In this document: positions 7,841-16,438 of the stretch, piece by piece
Numbering within the stretch: position 1 is the stretch's first letter
How the letters are laid out: each line of letters starts with the position of its first letter
Assembly (NCBI GenBank): GCA_965199555.1
Contig: CBDASJ010000012.1
Location: 1-64,000 of the forward strand
Direction of reading: 5' to 3'
Length of the DNA: 64,000 nucleotides
Origin: LMUY01 sp965199555
GTDB taxonomy: Bacteria; Pseudomonadota; Alphaproteobacteria; Acetobacterales; Acetobacteraceae
The notes under the pieces: model-generated
What the model was told of the DNA's origin: nothing
The model's database searches: none
What the model saw: the letters and a program-made list of their open reading frames with translations, nothing else
Translations under genes and position numbers: made by a program

Positions 7841-8816
7841 AGGCGTCGGCCGCGCTGCCCATGTCTGCTGGCGTGACCGGCGCGGAGAAATCGGCCAGCG
7901 GCGGCAGCGGGAACGGCGAAGGCACGTCCGCCAGCACCGGGTACTCCGCACTGGTGGCCGCCATCGCCACCTGCCCAGGGCGGCTGACCATGAACGCCAG
8001 GAAGCGCTGGGCGGCCGGCTGGTTCTTGCTGGTCTTCAACATGCCGGCGGCCGACACGTTGTAGATGTTGCCGGGGTCATCGCCGGGAAAGGAGTAGATG
8101 GCGGACGCCAGCTTGTCCGGCCCGCCCCGCTCCCGCGCCAGCGAGTACCAGTAATAGTTGTTGGATAGCGCCATCGCGATCTCCCCGTTCTGCACGGCGG
8201 TGGAGGCGATGCGGTTGCCGTTGTAGGACCGGCCGTACTGCTTCAGCCCCTTCAACCAGGCGAGTGCCGCGTCCCGTCCCTTGATGTGGACGATCGCCAT
8301 GACCTGTTCCTGGAAGCCGTCCTGCTTCACGTAGCCGAACTTGCCCGCCATGGCGGGCGTGGCGAAGTCCATGATGGATTTCGGCAGCTCGGCCACCGGC
8401 ACCATCGCCTTGTTGTAGGTGATCACGCGCGTGCGCACGCTGGCGCCGATCCAGGTGCCGTCCTTGGAGGCGTAGCGGGCGGGGATCGCGGCCAGCGTCG
8501 CCGGGTCGACCTTGCCCAGCATGCCCTTGGCATCGATGGCGGCGATCGGCGGGCTTTGTTCGGAAAAGAACAGGTCGGCCGGCGAGCGCTCGCCTTCCTC
8601 GACGATCTGGCTGGACAGTTCCGGGCTTTCGGCGTTGCGGACCACCACCTCGATCCCCGTCGCCTTCGTGAAGGCCGTCACCAACGCCTCCGTGGTAGCC
8701 CGGTGCTGGCCGTTGTAAAGCGTCACCGACTCCCCGGCGGCGCGGGCCAGGCGGGGCGCGGCGAGCACGGCGGCGGCGGTGCCGACGAGAAGGCGGCGGG
8801 TGATGGGTGTTGCCAC
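7809..8816 (-). CDS. Ferric iron ABC transporter substrate-binding protein
   Basis: Periplasmic iron-binding protein of the FbpA/FutA class, 335 residues. The N-terminus carries a twin-arginine-like signal (ITRRLLVGTAAAVLAAP) ending near ARAAG. The body begins with the family's VTLYNGQH strand. The tandem tyrosines in ALSNNYYWYSLARERGG match the iron-coordinating Tyr pair of this class, and GNIYNVSAAGMLKTSKN fits the C-lobe. First gene of the importer; a possible iron-regulator box lies upstream at 8859-8880. Confidence 0.9.
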   Translation of the reverse strand: MATPITRRLLVGTAAAVLAAPRLARAAGESVTLYNGQHRATTEALVTAFTKATGIEVVVRNAESPELSSQIVEEGERSPADLFFSEQSPPIAAIDAKGMLGKVDPATLAAIPARYASKDGTWIGASVRTRVITYNKAMVPVAELPKSIMDFATPAMAGKFGYVKQDGFQEQVMAIVHIKGRDAALAWLKGLKQYGRSYNGNRIASTAVQNGEIAMALSNNYYWYSLARERGGPDKLASAIYSFPGDDPGNIYNVSAAGMLKTSKNQPAAQRFLAFMVSRPGQVAMAATSAEYPVLADVPSPFPLPPLADFSAPVTPADMGSAADAYALEREAGLI

Positions 8817-8858
8817 GATGGACCTTTGCTGAGCGACAATGCGAGCGGGCGTTTACCA

Positions 8859-8880
8859 GCGAATGCGAGTGAGTTGCAAT
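8859..8880 (-). promoter_or_regulatory. Possible Fur-type iron box
   Basis: On the minus strand the sequence contains TTGCAACTCACTCGCATTCG: two imperfect half-sites (TGCAACT and TGCGAGT when inverted, five of seven matching) around one central base. It lies about 45-65 bases upstream of the ferric-binding-protein start and between divergent genes. Resemblance to proteobacterial iron boxes is moderate; no other support. Confidence 0.35.
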
Positions 8881-8985
8881 AGGTGGTTGCGGCAGTCGCC
8901 TCGAACCCGATCACGCTCGCGTGGTTGATCACCGATCCTGGTCACGAGCACCTTGGCCAGCCTGGAAGACAAGGAGCGCGCTGAC

Positions 8986-9570
8986 ATGAGCAGCCCATTG
9001 CTGCCCTTTGGCATCACCGTCTGCGGCATCGAGGAGTTGGCCGGGCATTGCACCACCGGCGCCAGCCATGTCCTGTCCATCCTGGACCCGGACTTCCCCG
9101 TTCCGGAAGCCTTCGGGACGTTCGGCGAGCACGCCAAGCTGGAACTGCGCTTCGACGACATCGTCGAGGACGTGGCGGGCCAGCGGGCGCCCTCCGCGGA
9201 CGATGTCGCCCGCATCCTGGCGTTCGGCCGCGACCTGGTGGCGGAGCCGCGGCCGTCCGCCCATCTGCTGGTGCATTGCCATGCCGGCATTTCCCGCTCC
9301 ACCGCCGCCATGGCGCTGATCGTCGCGCAAACCTTGCCCGACGCGCCGGCGGACACGGTCGTGGGCCTGGTGCACGGCATTCGTGAGAAAGCCTGGCCGA
9401 ACCTGCGGCTGATCGAGTTCGGCGACGCGCAACTGCGCCGCAACGGCACGCTGGTCGCCGCCGTCCACGCGCTGCACAAGCTGCAACTGGAGCGCCGCCC
9501 ACATCTGGCCGAGTTCATGGAGGCGGGCGGCCGCGGCCGCGAGGTCGCAGCCGCCCGCCTCCTGCGGTGA
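8986..9570 (+). CDS. Protein tyrosine phosphatase-like (dual-specificity type)
   Basis: A 194-residue cytoplasmic protein with the Cys-phosphatase signature HCHAGISRS: nucleophile Cys98, phosphate-binding Arg104 and Ser105. A general-acid aspartate is probably in FDDIVED (about residues 56-62). The ATG at 8986 has AAGGAG ten bases upstream; an in-frame TTG at 8953 is less likely. Similar predicted phosphatases exist in many alphaproteobacteria; the substrate is unknown. It is convergent with hmgA, one base separating the stops. Confidence 0.8.
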   Translation: MSSPLLPFGITVCGIEELAGHCTTGASHVLSILDPDFPVPEAFGTFGEHAKLELRFDDIVEDVAGQRAPSADDVARILAFGRDLVAEPRPSAHLLVHCHAGISRSTAAMALIVAQTLPDAPADTVVGLVHGIREKAWPNLRLIEFGDAQLRRNGTLVAAVHALHKLQLERRPHLAEFMEAGGRGREVAAARLLR

Positions 9571-9571
9571 G

Positions 9572-10918
9572 CTACGGCCGCGTCGGGTCGAAATGCTTCT
9601 TCAGGTCACCCCAGCAGGCCATGTAGTCCTGCTGCAGTTCGGCCAGCCCGGCGGCATAGGCGGTGACGCGCTGCGGGAACCGGCTTTCGAACATGAAGGC
9701 GAGCGTGCCCGCCAGCTTGTGCGGCGCCAGTTCCGCGCTGCTGGCGCGCTCGAACGCCGTCATGTCCGGGCCGTGCGGCAGCATGGAGTTGTGCAGGCTG
9801 ATGCCGCCGGGCGCGAAGCCGCCACCGGTCTTGGCGTCGTAGACGCCGTACACCAGGCCCATGAACTCGCTCATGACGTTCATGTGATACCAGGGCGGCC
9901 GGAACGTGTCCTCCGCCACCAGCCAGCGGTCGGAAAACAACACGAAGTCGATGTTCGCCGTGCCCGGGGTTTCCGATGGCGAGGTCATCACGGTGAAGAT
10001 CGACGGATCGGCATGGTCGAACAGCACGGGGCCAACCGGGGAGAACCGGCTGAGGTCGTATTTATAGGGTGCGTAGTTGCCGTGCCACGCCACGACGTCC
10101 AGCGGGCTGTGCGCCAGTTCCGTCGCCCACAGCGTGCCGCCCCATTTCACATACATCACCGATGCCGCGTCGCGATCCTCATAGGCGGCGTGCGGGGTCT
10201 GGAAGTCCCGCGGGTTGGCCAGGCAGTTGGCGCCGATCGGCCCACGCTCGGGCAGGGACAGCGCGCCGCCGTAATTCTCGCAGACATAGCCGCGCGCCAT
10301 GCCATCCGGCAGGGCGACGCTGATCTTGACGCCGCGGGGGATCACGACGATCTCGCCGGGCTGGGCGTCGATAACACCGAACTCGGTCCGCACGTGCAGC
10401 CCGCCCTGCTGCGGCACGATCAGCAGCTCCCCGTCGGCGTTGTAGAAATACTCGTCCTGCATGGAGCGGGTGGCGAGATACACATGCGCCGCCATGCCGG
10501 TCTGGCTGCCGGCATCGCCCGCCGTGGTGATGGTGTGCATGCCTTCGATAAAGGACAGGCTTTCACCCGGCAGCGGGATCGGGCTCCACCGCAGCGGCGC
10601 GATCGGCATCTCGATCTCCGCACTGGGCGCGGTGCGCCATAGCCGGGCATCCGCCTTGGTGAAGCGGCCCCAATGCTGCACCGTCGGGCGGATGCGATAC
10701 AGCCAACTCCGCTCGTTGGTGGCGCGGGGCGCCGTGAAGGGGGAGCCGCTGAGCTGTTCCGCGTACAAGCCGTATGGACAACGCTGCGGCGAGTTGCGGC
10801 CGACCGGCAGGGCGCCGGGCAGTGCCTCGGTTTCGAACCCGTTGCCGAAACCGGTCATGTAGCCGCGCGGGATCGCGGTTTGCAGCGGCGTTCCCGCCGA
10901 CTGGAGCATTACGTTCAC
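9572..10918 (-). CDS. hmgA: Homogentisate 1,2-dioxygenase
   Basis: Fe(II) ring-cleaving enzyme of tyrosine/phenylalanine breakdown: homogentisate to maleylacetoacetate. The 448-residue sequence shows the family's opening YMTGFGNGFETEALPGALP and NSPQRCPYGLYAEQLSGSPF, and the metal-site region containing PPWYHMNVMSEFMGL, HNSMLPHGPD and ESRFPQRVT. The GTG at 10918 has AGGAGG six bases upstream; an in-frame ATG nine bases later is spaced worse. No maleylacetoacetate isomerase or fumarylacetoacetase gene is adjacent. Confidence 0.97.
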   Translation of the reverse strand: MNVMLQSAGTPLQTAIPRGYMTGFGNGFETEALPGALPVGRNSPQRCPYGLYAEQLSGSPFTAPRATNERSWLYRIRPTVQHWGRFTKADARLWRTAPSAEIEMPIAPLRWSPIPLPGESLSFIEGMHTITTAGDAGSQTGMAAHVYLATRSMQDEYFYNADGELLIVPQQGGLHVRTEFGVIDAQPGEIVVIPRGVKISVALPDGMARGYVCENYGGALSLPERGPIGANCLANPRDFQTPHAAYEDRDAASVMYVKWGGTLWATELAHSPLDVVAWHGNYAPYKYDLSRFSPVGPVLFDHADPSIFTVMTSPSETPGTANIDFVLFSDRWLVAEDTFRPPWYHMNVMSEFMGLVYGVYDAKTGGGFAPGGISLHNSMLPHGPDMTAFERASSAELAPHKLAGTLAFMFESRFPQRVTAYAAGLAELQQDYMACWGDLKKHFDPTRP

Positions 10919-10980
10919 GTTGAGCCTCCTGCGGAGCGGTTCCCCCGCGCGGATATCCCCCGTGACCGAGCCAAATTCAA

Positions 10981-11001
10981 GGGCCGCCGCGTGGGCGGCC
11001 C
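10981..11001 (-). terminator. Hairpin after fliJ
   Basis: GGGCCGCC and GGCGGCCC pair perfectly (8 bp) around a 5-base loop, immediately after the fliJ stop. On the minus strand it is followed by a modestly T-rich CTTGAATTTGG tail. It probably ends the fliI-fliJ transcript. Confidence 0.6.
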
Positions 11002-11004
11002 CCG

Positions 11005-11424
11005 TCAGCCGAAGGCGCGCCGCGCGGCGATTTCGTCCATGACGGTTTGGCTGCGACGCCCGGCCTCAGAGGCGCGCGCCGCGGCACGCTCGTCCAGCAG
11101 GTGCTGCGCCGCTTCCGCCGCGGCACGGGATGCGGCAAGCGCCGCCCGGGCGACGGCCACGTCGCAGCAGATCTTGTCGCAGGCTGCCCGGGCGGCGACC
11201 GCATAGGCGCGGCCCACCGGCAGCCAGGTGGCGTAGGCTTCCACCACCTCGTCCCCGCCGGCAAGGCTCGCCGCGGCGAAGCCCTCCTCCGCGATCCGGG
11301 CCTCGGCCTCGTTGGCCTTGGCCTGCGCCCGTTCCTCCGCTTGCAGCAGGGCGGCCAGTTCGCGTTTGGCGTCATCCACCGTGATGCGGCGAAGGCGCAA
11401 AACAACATCCAATGCGTCACGCAT
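11005..11424 (-). CDS. fliJ: Flagellar export protein FliJ
   Basis: A 139-residue, almost wholly helical, Ala/Arg/Glu-rich coiled-coil protein, as expected of the FliJ stalk of the flagellar type III export ATPase. It begins MRDALDVVLRLRRITVDDAKREL, and overlaps the fliI stop by eight bases. The identification rests on coiled-coil character, size and position after fliI, since FliJ sequence is poorly conserved. Confidence 0.8.
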   Translation of the reverse strand: MRDALDVVLRLRRITVDDAKRELAALLQAEERAQAKANEAEARIAEEGFAAASLAGGDEVVEAYATWLPVGRAYAVAARAACDKICCDVAVARAALAASRAAAEAAQHLLDERAAARASEAGRRSQTVMDEIAARRAFG

Positions 11425-12799
11425 GCGACGGCTCCTCCATTGCCTCGGCCAATGCGGCGAAGCTTCCTGCCAGGCTGGTGGCTTGGCTGCGGTCCTGGTG
11501 CAGGGCGCGCTCGATCCGCGGCGCCAGCGCCACCGCCTCGTCCACCGCGGGGTCGGCGCCGGCCTTGTAGGCGCCCAGCCGCACCAGATCCGCCACGTCG
11601 GCATAGGTCGACAGCAGCCCGCGCGCCCGGCGGACGGCGTCGCGCTCGGACGGTTGCAGGCAGCCGGGGACGGAGCGGGACAGCGACCGCAAAACGTCGA
11701 CCGCCGGGTAGCGCCCGGCCTCGCCGATGCGGCGGTCCAGCACCACGTGGCCGTCCAGGATGCCGCGCACCGCGTCCGCGATCGGTTCGTTGTGGTCGTC
11801 GCCTTCCACCAGCACGGTGAACAAGGCGGTGATCTGCCCGGCGCCGCCCACCCGCTCCGGCCCCGGGCCGGCGCGTTCCAGCAGGCGCGGCAGTTCGGCG
11901 AATACGCTGGGCGGGTAGCCGCGGGTGGCGGGCGGCTCGCCCACGGATAGGCCGATTTCCCGCAAGGCCAGGCAGAACCGGGTGACGCTGTCCATCAACA
12001 GCAGCACCGACTTGCCTTGGTCGCGGAAATGCTCGGCCACCGTCATGGCGGCATAGGCGGCTTCCCGCCGCAGCAGCGGCGGCGTGTCGGAGGTGGCGGT
12101 GACGACCACCGAGCGCGCCAGCCCTTCGGGGCCGAGGTCGTCTTCCAGGAATTCCCGCACCTCGCGCCCGCGTTCGCCCACCAGGGCCAGCACCGCCACG
12201 TCGCAGGCGGTGTGCCGCGCCAGCATGGACAGCAGGGTGGACTTGCCGACGCCGGACCCGGCGAACAGCCCCAGGCGCTGCCCGGCACGGCAAGTCGTGA
12301 ACACGTTGAGCGCGGTCACGCCGAGGTCCAGGCGCTCGCCCAACCGGGCGCGCCCGGTGGCGTCCGGCGGGCCGGCGCGCACCGGCAGCGCGCGGTCGCC
12401 GCGGGGCAAGGCGCCGCGGCCGTCGGCGGGATTGCCCAGCGGGTCGATCACGCGGCCGAGCCAGCCGTCGCACGGCGCCAGCACGGCGGCGGCGCCGCTG
12501 CCCCCGGTGCGGACAGCGATGCGGGCGACGCTGCCGGGCCCGATGCCGTCCAACGCGGCAAAGGCTAGGGCGCGGGCGGCCGTGCCGCGAAAGCCGAGGA
12601 TTTCGGCGGCCACTTCCCGCCCGTCGCGCGATGCCAGGGTAACGCGGTCACCCACGCTGAGCAGGGCGCCCAGGCCGACGATTTCCACCGACAAGCCGGA
12701 CACGGCGGCGACCCGCCCTTGCCCATAGGCAGCCGTGGCCTGGGCGAGTGTGGAGCAAGCTGCTTCCAATCGGTCAGACAGGATAGCAGTTTGTACCAT
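11417..12799 (-). CDS. fliI: Flagellum-specific export ATPase FliI
   Basis: Energises export of flagellar subunits through the type III apparatus. The 460 residues carry an F1-beta-like core: Walker A GLFAGSGVGKSTL near residue 175, GERGREVREFLED (catalytic Glu), Walker B LLLMDSVTRF and the CHxxC-free FliI-type tail. Other flagellar genes are not in the window. The gene diverges from ctrA, and 163 bases separate their starts. Confidence 0.95.
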   Translation of the reverse strand: MVQTAILSDRLEAACSTLAQATAAYGQGRVAAVSGLSVEIVGLGALLSVGDRVTLASRDGREVAAEILGFRGTAARALAFAALDGIGPGSVARIAVRTGGSGAAAVLAPCDGWLGRVIDPLGNPADGRGALPRGDRALPVRAGPPDATGRARLGERLDLGVTALNVFTTCRAGQRLGLFAGSGVGKSTLLSMLARHTACDVAVLALVGERGREVREFLEDDLGPEGLARSVVVTATSDTPPLLRREAAYAAMTVAEHFRDQGKSVLLLMDSVTRFCLALREIGLSVGEPPATRGYPPSVFAELPRLLERAGPGPERVGGAGQITALFTVLVEGDDHNEPIADAVRGILDGHVVLDRRIGEAGRYPAVDVLRSLSRSVPGCLQPSERDAVRRARGLLSTYADVADLVRLGAYKAGADPAVDEAVALAPRIERALHQDRSQATSLAGSFAALAEAMEEPSHA

Positions 12800-12846
12800 T
12801 AATTCGCAATTGCCCCAGGAATGAGCCGATCTTCGGAATAGGGCGC

Positions 12847-12919
12847 CTTATCAGCGCGCCGATAAGCCGCATCGCGACTTTCTACACGTAAAAGGTGAAA
12901 AAAGTGTAGCTATTTACAC
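12847..12919. promoter_or_regulatory. Inverted repeats in the fliI-ctrA divergent region
   Basis: CTTATC (12847-12852) and GATAAG (12861-12866) are perfect arms eight bases apart. Further on, CTACAC (12882-12887) pairs with GTGTAG (12904-12909), whose GTGTA also pairs with TACAC (12915-12919). A GACTC site (GANTC, the CcrM target in many alphaproteobacteria) lies at 12937-12941. These look like operator elements for one or both genes; the proteins that bind are unknown. Confidence 0.4.
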
Positions 12920-12962
12920 GCTAAGGTGGTATTACGGACTCAGGCATACCGGAGTGCAACCC

Positions 12963-13709
12963 ATGCGTGTTCTGCTTGTCGAAGATGATGTGACTGCAGC
13001 GCGGGGCATTACCCTGATGTTGCGGTCGGGCGGCCTGATCGTGGACACCACCGACACGGGGGAAGAAGCGCTCGAACTGGTTAAGCATTACGACTACGAC
13101 ATCGTCGTGCTGGACCTGATCCTGCCGGACATGGAGGGATATGAGGTGGTGCGGCGCATGCGTAGCGCCCGCATGGAAACCCCGGTGCTGATCCTGTCCG
13201 GCTTGTCGCGCCCTGGCGCCAAGGTGAAAGGCTTCGGCATGGGTGCCGACGACTTCATCTCCAAGCCGTTCGACAAGGCCGAATTGGTGGCTCGCATGCA
13301 GGCCGTGGTCCGGCGCAGCAAGGGTTACAGCCAGCCGACGTTGCGGGTGGGATCGCTGCAACTGAACCTCGACAGCCGCGAAGTGATGGTCAGCGGCAAG
13401 CCCGTCCACCTGACGGGCAAGGAATACTCCATCCTGGAGCTGTTGGTTCTGCGCAAGGGCATGGTCCTGACCAAGGAAGCGTTCCTCAACCATCTGTATG
13501 GCGGCATGGACGAACCGGAGATGAAGATCATCGACGTGTTCATCTGCAAGCTGCGCAAGAAGCTCGCCACGGCCGGCGCCGGCAACTTGATCGGCACCGT
13601 GTGGGGACGCGGCTACATGATGCGCGACCCATCTTCCGGCGAGCCGAGCTTCTCCGCCGAAGAGGAAGCGCCGCCTGCCAGCCTGACGCACGCGCTCAGC
13701 GCCGTTTGA
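12963..13709 (+). CDS. ctrA: Cell-cycle response regulator CtrA
   Basis: Essential or motility-linked master regulator in alphaproteobacteria. The 248 residues comprise a receiver domain starting MRVLLVEDD with acidic pair Glu8-Asp9, phospho-acceptor Asp51 and Lys101, followed by an OmpR-type winged helix (LTGKEYSILELLVLRKG, IDVFICKLRKKL, GTVWGRGYMM). Asp51 matches the Caulobacter numbering. The ATG at 12963 is preferred to a GTG nine bases upstream because family members start MRVLL. A C-terminal tail of about 20 residues is longer than in Caulobacter. Position opposite fliI fits a flagellar control role. Confidence 0.95.
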   Translation: MRVLLVEDDVTAARGITLMLRSGGLIVDTTDTGEEALELVKHYDYDIVVLDLILPDMEGYEVVRRMRSARMETPVLILSGLSRPGAKVKGFGMGADDFISKPFDKAELVARMQAVVRRSKGYSQPTLRVGSLQLNLDSREVMVSGKPVHLTGKEYSILELLVLRKGMVLTKEAFLNHLYGGMDEPEMKIIDVFICKLRKKLATAGAGNLIGTVWGRGYMMRDPSSGEPSFSAEEEAPPASLTHALSAV

Positions 13710-13757
13710 CGCTGGGGCGGCGCCAAGGGCAGGCGGGGTAAGACCCCAAGGACCGTT

Positions 13758-13788
13758 CAAACCGCGCCGCATCCGGTGGCGCGGTTTG
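13758..13788 (+). terminator. Strong hairpin after ctrA
   Basis: CAAACCGCGCC and GGCGCGGTTTG form a perfect 11-bp stem around a 9-base loop, 49 bases after the ctrA stop. There is no T-run after the stem beyond the TTT inside it, so efficiency as an intrinsic terminator is uncertain. Confidence 0.6.
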
Positions 13789-14061
13789 CAGCGGCGTGGT
13801 TCGCCTGGGTGACTGCGGCGTGGCGGAGCGAGGCTGGCGCCAAATGGGGCCGGCATCCCTCCCACGCCTGCTTTCTCCGCGCGATGGAAACCCGAGCGGT
13901 CGCGCGATGCTTTCGCGTTTTCACTCGCATGGCCCTGCCCGGACCATTGCGATAGAATGCCGAACCGTCGATACCGCAACGAGCGAATCCTGGAGCTGCT
14001 ATTTGCCCTGCCGCGCGGGTGAGAGTGCCAACACGCGTGCGACCCTGCGAGGATACGCTGC
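13789..14061. other. Gene-free stretch before the GGDEF gene
   Basis: About 270 bases with no convincing coding sequence or palindrome. Open frames here show no protein-like character. It presumably holds the promoter of the downstream cyclase gene, but no -35/-10 pair stands out. Confidence 0.5.
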
Positions 14062-15732
14062 GTGAAGCGGCTGTTGACCCACGTCAGCCTGCGGACACGA
14101 TTTGCCCTGGTGCTGGCGCCGCTGGTGTTCATCGTCGCCGGGTTGTTCGGCGGCGTGGTCGGCCAGCATTCGGTCGACCAACTGCGTGAGCGGATCGGCC
14201 AGTCGCTCGCCGTCGACGCCCAACGGATCGCCGATCGGCTGAACCGCGAAATGGCGGATCGCTCCCGGGACTTGGCGCTGCTGGGCGCCCTGGACCCCAT
14301 GCGCAACCTGCAGGACCAGGCGGCTGTCCAGGCGATCCTCGACAGCCTGCGCCGCAACGAGCCCGACTTCCTGTGGCTGGCCGTGACGGATCTGCACGGC
14401 AACGTGGTGGCCGCCACCGACGGGGCGTCCATGGGCAACGACCTGAACTCACTCTACGACCTGCGGGACCAGTTGCGCGGCCGGCCCAACAGCGTCGGCG
14501 ATCCGCTCCGCATCGTGCGACCCGGCGAGGTCGAGCAGCCGCCCCTGGAACGCCAGCGCCAGATCAACATCAGCCGGCCGATCCGCGCGGCCGACGGCAC
14601 GGCGGTCGGCGTCATCGTGGCGCAGCTTGGCTGGGATTCCATGCGGGACAGCGTGAACACGCTGCTGACCGCGGACGAGGACGGCAAGCTGCACCGGCAG
14701 GCCGTGGTCGTGTCCAGCTACGACACCGTCCTGGTGGGACCGCCGGACCTGGTGGGGCGGCGGCTCGCACTGCCGGACGTGAGCCGCGCCCGGGTCGGCA
14801 TCTTCGGGTGGTCCAGCGCGATCTGGCCCGACCAGCGGGCCTACATCGCCGGCGTGAACTTCGCCGCCGGCGACCGGCAATTCACCGGACCGGGCAGCAT
14901 CCCCATGCGGTGGACCGTCCTGGTGCGGGAGGCCGAGGACATCGCCTTCGCGCCCGCCCAGCAATTGCGGCTCGCCATCCTGGCGATGGGCGTCGGCTTG
15001 TCGCTGCTGGTGGCGATCCTCGGCTGGGTCATCGCCGGGGTGATCACACGGCCCCTGCGCCAGATCGCCGCCGCAGCGGACTGCCTTCGGCGCGGGGAAG
15101 CGGTGGAGCTGCCCATCCTGCACGGGGCCACGGAAGTGGAAACCTTGTCGGCCTCGTTGCGCGCGATGGTGGCGACGCTGACGTCCAAGCAGGTGAAGCT
15201 CGACGAACTGGAAAGTGCCACGCAGCATGACCCGCTCACCGGCCTGCTGAACCGCGCCGGATTGCAATCCTGGCTGACCCTGGCGCTGGCCCAGGCCCGG
15301 ACCGAGCCGTCCGGCCTGCTGGTGCTGGTCGGCGACCTGGACGGGTTCAAGCAGGTCAACGACACCAAGGGACATGGCGCCGGTGACAGCCTGTTGCAGG
15401 AGGTTGCCCGGCGCCTGCAATCCTCCGTCCGGGCCCGCGACGCCGTGGCCCGCATCGGCGGCGACGAGTTCGTGGTCGTGCTGCACGCGCCGCTCGGCCT
15501 GGGCGACCGGCTGGCGCTGGAAACCGGGCAACGCCTGTGGTCGCGCGTGACCGAGCCGTACGACATCGCGGGCGACATCTCCGTCATCGGCCTCAGCCTC
15601 GGCGGTGCCGGCTGGCCGGAAGACGACCGCAACCTGGAACTGGTGCTGCACAAGGCGGACACGGCGCTGTACGAGGCCAAGCGCGGGGGCAAAGGGCGGA
15701 TCGTGTTCCACCGCGAGCCGGCCCTGGGTTAG
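14062..15732 (+). CDS. Membrane diguanylate cyclase (Cache-HAMP-GGDEF)
   Basis: A 556-residue sensor cyclase making c-di-GMP. It has an N-terminal membrane segment (about 12-33), a ~260-residue periplasmic Cache-like sensor, a second segment (about 305-327, AILAMGVGLSLLVAILGWVI), a HAMP linker with TRPLRQIAAAADCLRRGEAVELP and a C-terminal GGDEF domain. The active motif GGDEF is at 466-470, with a product-inhibition site RARD five residues before it. Start is GTG at 14062. Location beside ctrA and fliIJ suggests a motility/cell-cycle input, which is inference. Confidence 0.92.
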   Translation: MKRLLTHVSLRTRFALVLAPLVFIVAGLFGGVVGQHSVDQLRERIGQSLAVDAQRIADRLNREMADRSRDLALLGALDPMRNLQDQAAVQAILDSLRRNEPDFLWLAVTDLHGNVVAATDGASMGNDLNSLYDLRDQLRGRPNSVGDPLRIVRPGEVEQPPLERQRQINISRPIRAADGTAVGVIVAQLGWDSMRDSVNTLLTADEDGKLHRQAVVVSSYDTVLVGPPDLVGRRLALPDVSRARVGIFGWSSAIWPDQRAYIAGVNFAAGDRQFTGPGSIPMRWTVLVREAEDIAFAPAQQLRLAILAMGVGLSLLVAILGWVIAGVITRPLRQIAAAADCLRRGEAVELPILHGATEVETLSASLRAMVATLTSKQVKLDELESATQHDPLTGLLNRAGLQSWLTLALAQARTEPSGLLVLVGDLDGFKQVNDTKGHGAGDSLLQEVARRLQSSVRARDAVARIGGDEFVVVLHAPLGLGDRLALETGQRLWSRVTEPYDIAGDISVIGLSLGGAGWPEDDRNLELVLHKADTALYEAKRGGKGRIVFHREPALG

Positions 15733-15734
15733 GG

Positions 15735-16313
15735 TTGAGCTTTGCCCGATGCCGCTGGTTCAATCCTCCGGCGCGCTGGACGCTCGACGGGGCAAGGCTG
15801 CACGCCGTCACCGACCACGCCACCGATTTCTGGCGCGAAACGCATTACGGCTTCGTGCGGGACAATGGCCATTTCTTCGCCCAACCCACGCGGGGGGACT
15901 TCACGGCGCAACTGCGGGTGCGCGCGACCTTTGCGGCACTCTATGACCAGGCCGGCATCATGGTCCGCCTGGACGGGGAGCATTGGGTCAAGGCCGGCAT
16001 TGAGATGTCCGACGGGGAGGCCTTGCTGGGCAGCGTGCTCACCGCCGGCCGCTCGGATTGGGCCACCGGCCGCTACACGGGTGACGCGGCGGATTTCCGG
16101 CTGCGGGTGAGCGTGTGCAGCGGCGTGCTCCGGTTGCAGGCCTCCGGCGACGGTGAACGGTGGCCGCTGCTGCGCTTGGCGCCGTTTCCCAAGGCGGACT
16201 CCTACCAGGTCGGGCCGATGTGCTGCACGCCGGAGCGAAGCGGGCTGGCGGTTGAGTTCTCCGAGTTCTCGGTCACGCCGCCCTCCGGCAAGGATTTGCA
16301 CGATCTTTCCTGA
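15735..16313 (+). CDS. DUF1349 family protein
   Basis: A 192-residue protein with a concanavalin-like DUF1349 fold: WRETHYGFVRDNGHFF, YDQAGIMVRLDGEHWVKAGIE, TDWxT-like SDWATGRY and KADSYQVGPMCCTPERSGLAVEF. Function of the family is not firmly known; some members are predicted glycan-binding or regulatory proteins. The TTG at 15735, two bases after the GGDEF gene's stop, is the only plausible start, so translation is probably coupled. Confidence 0.8.
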   Translation: MSFARCRWFNPPARWTLDGARLHAVTDHATDFWRETHYGFVRDNGHFFAQPTRGDFTAQLRVRATFAALYDQAGIMVRLDGEHWVKAGIEMSDGEALLGSVLTAGRSDWATGRYTGDAADFRLRVSVCSGVLRLQASGDGERWPLLRLAPFPKADSYQVGPMCCTPERSGLAVEFSEFSVTPPSGKDLHDLS

Positions 16314-16390
16314 CCGGCCGGGCTGACTGCGCCGACCTCGGCCGAAATCCCGTTCCCATGGCTGGCAAATGTCTTCGGATTGCAACCATA

Positions 16391-16413
16391 CCAACGCCGA
16401 CCGATGGCGTTGG
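16391..16413. promoter_or_regulatory. Perfect palindrome upstream of the phosphate permease
   Basis: CCAACGCC and GGCGTTGG are perfect 8-bp arms around 7 bases, about 26 bases before the permease ATG. It may be an operator near the transcription start, or a terminator of the upstream gene without a T-run. Confidence 0.45.
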
Positions 16414-16438
16414 CACCTGACACGCACAGGGAACGCCG

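Noticed and set aside
12797..12813. TTAA-N7-TTGC near the fliI start as a CtrA box
   Set aside because: Only one half-site is intact and the position overlaps the start codon; chance is likely.
13796..14065. Possible 89-codon gene between ctrA and the GGDEF gene
   Set aside because: Composition looks random and it overlaps the GGDEF start; no ribosome-binding site or motif.
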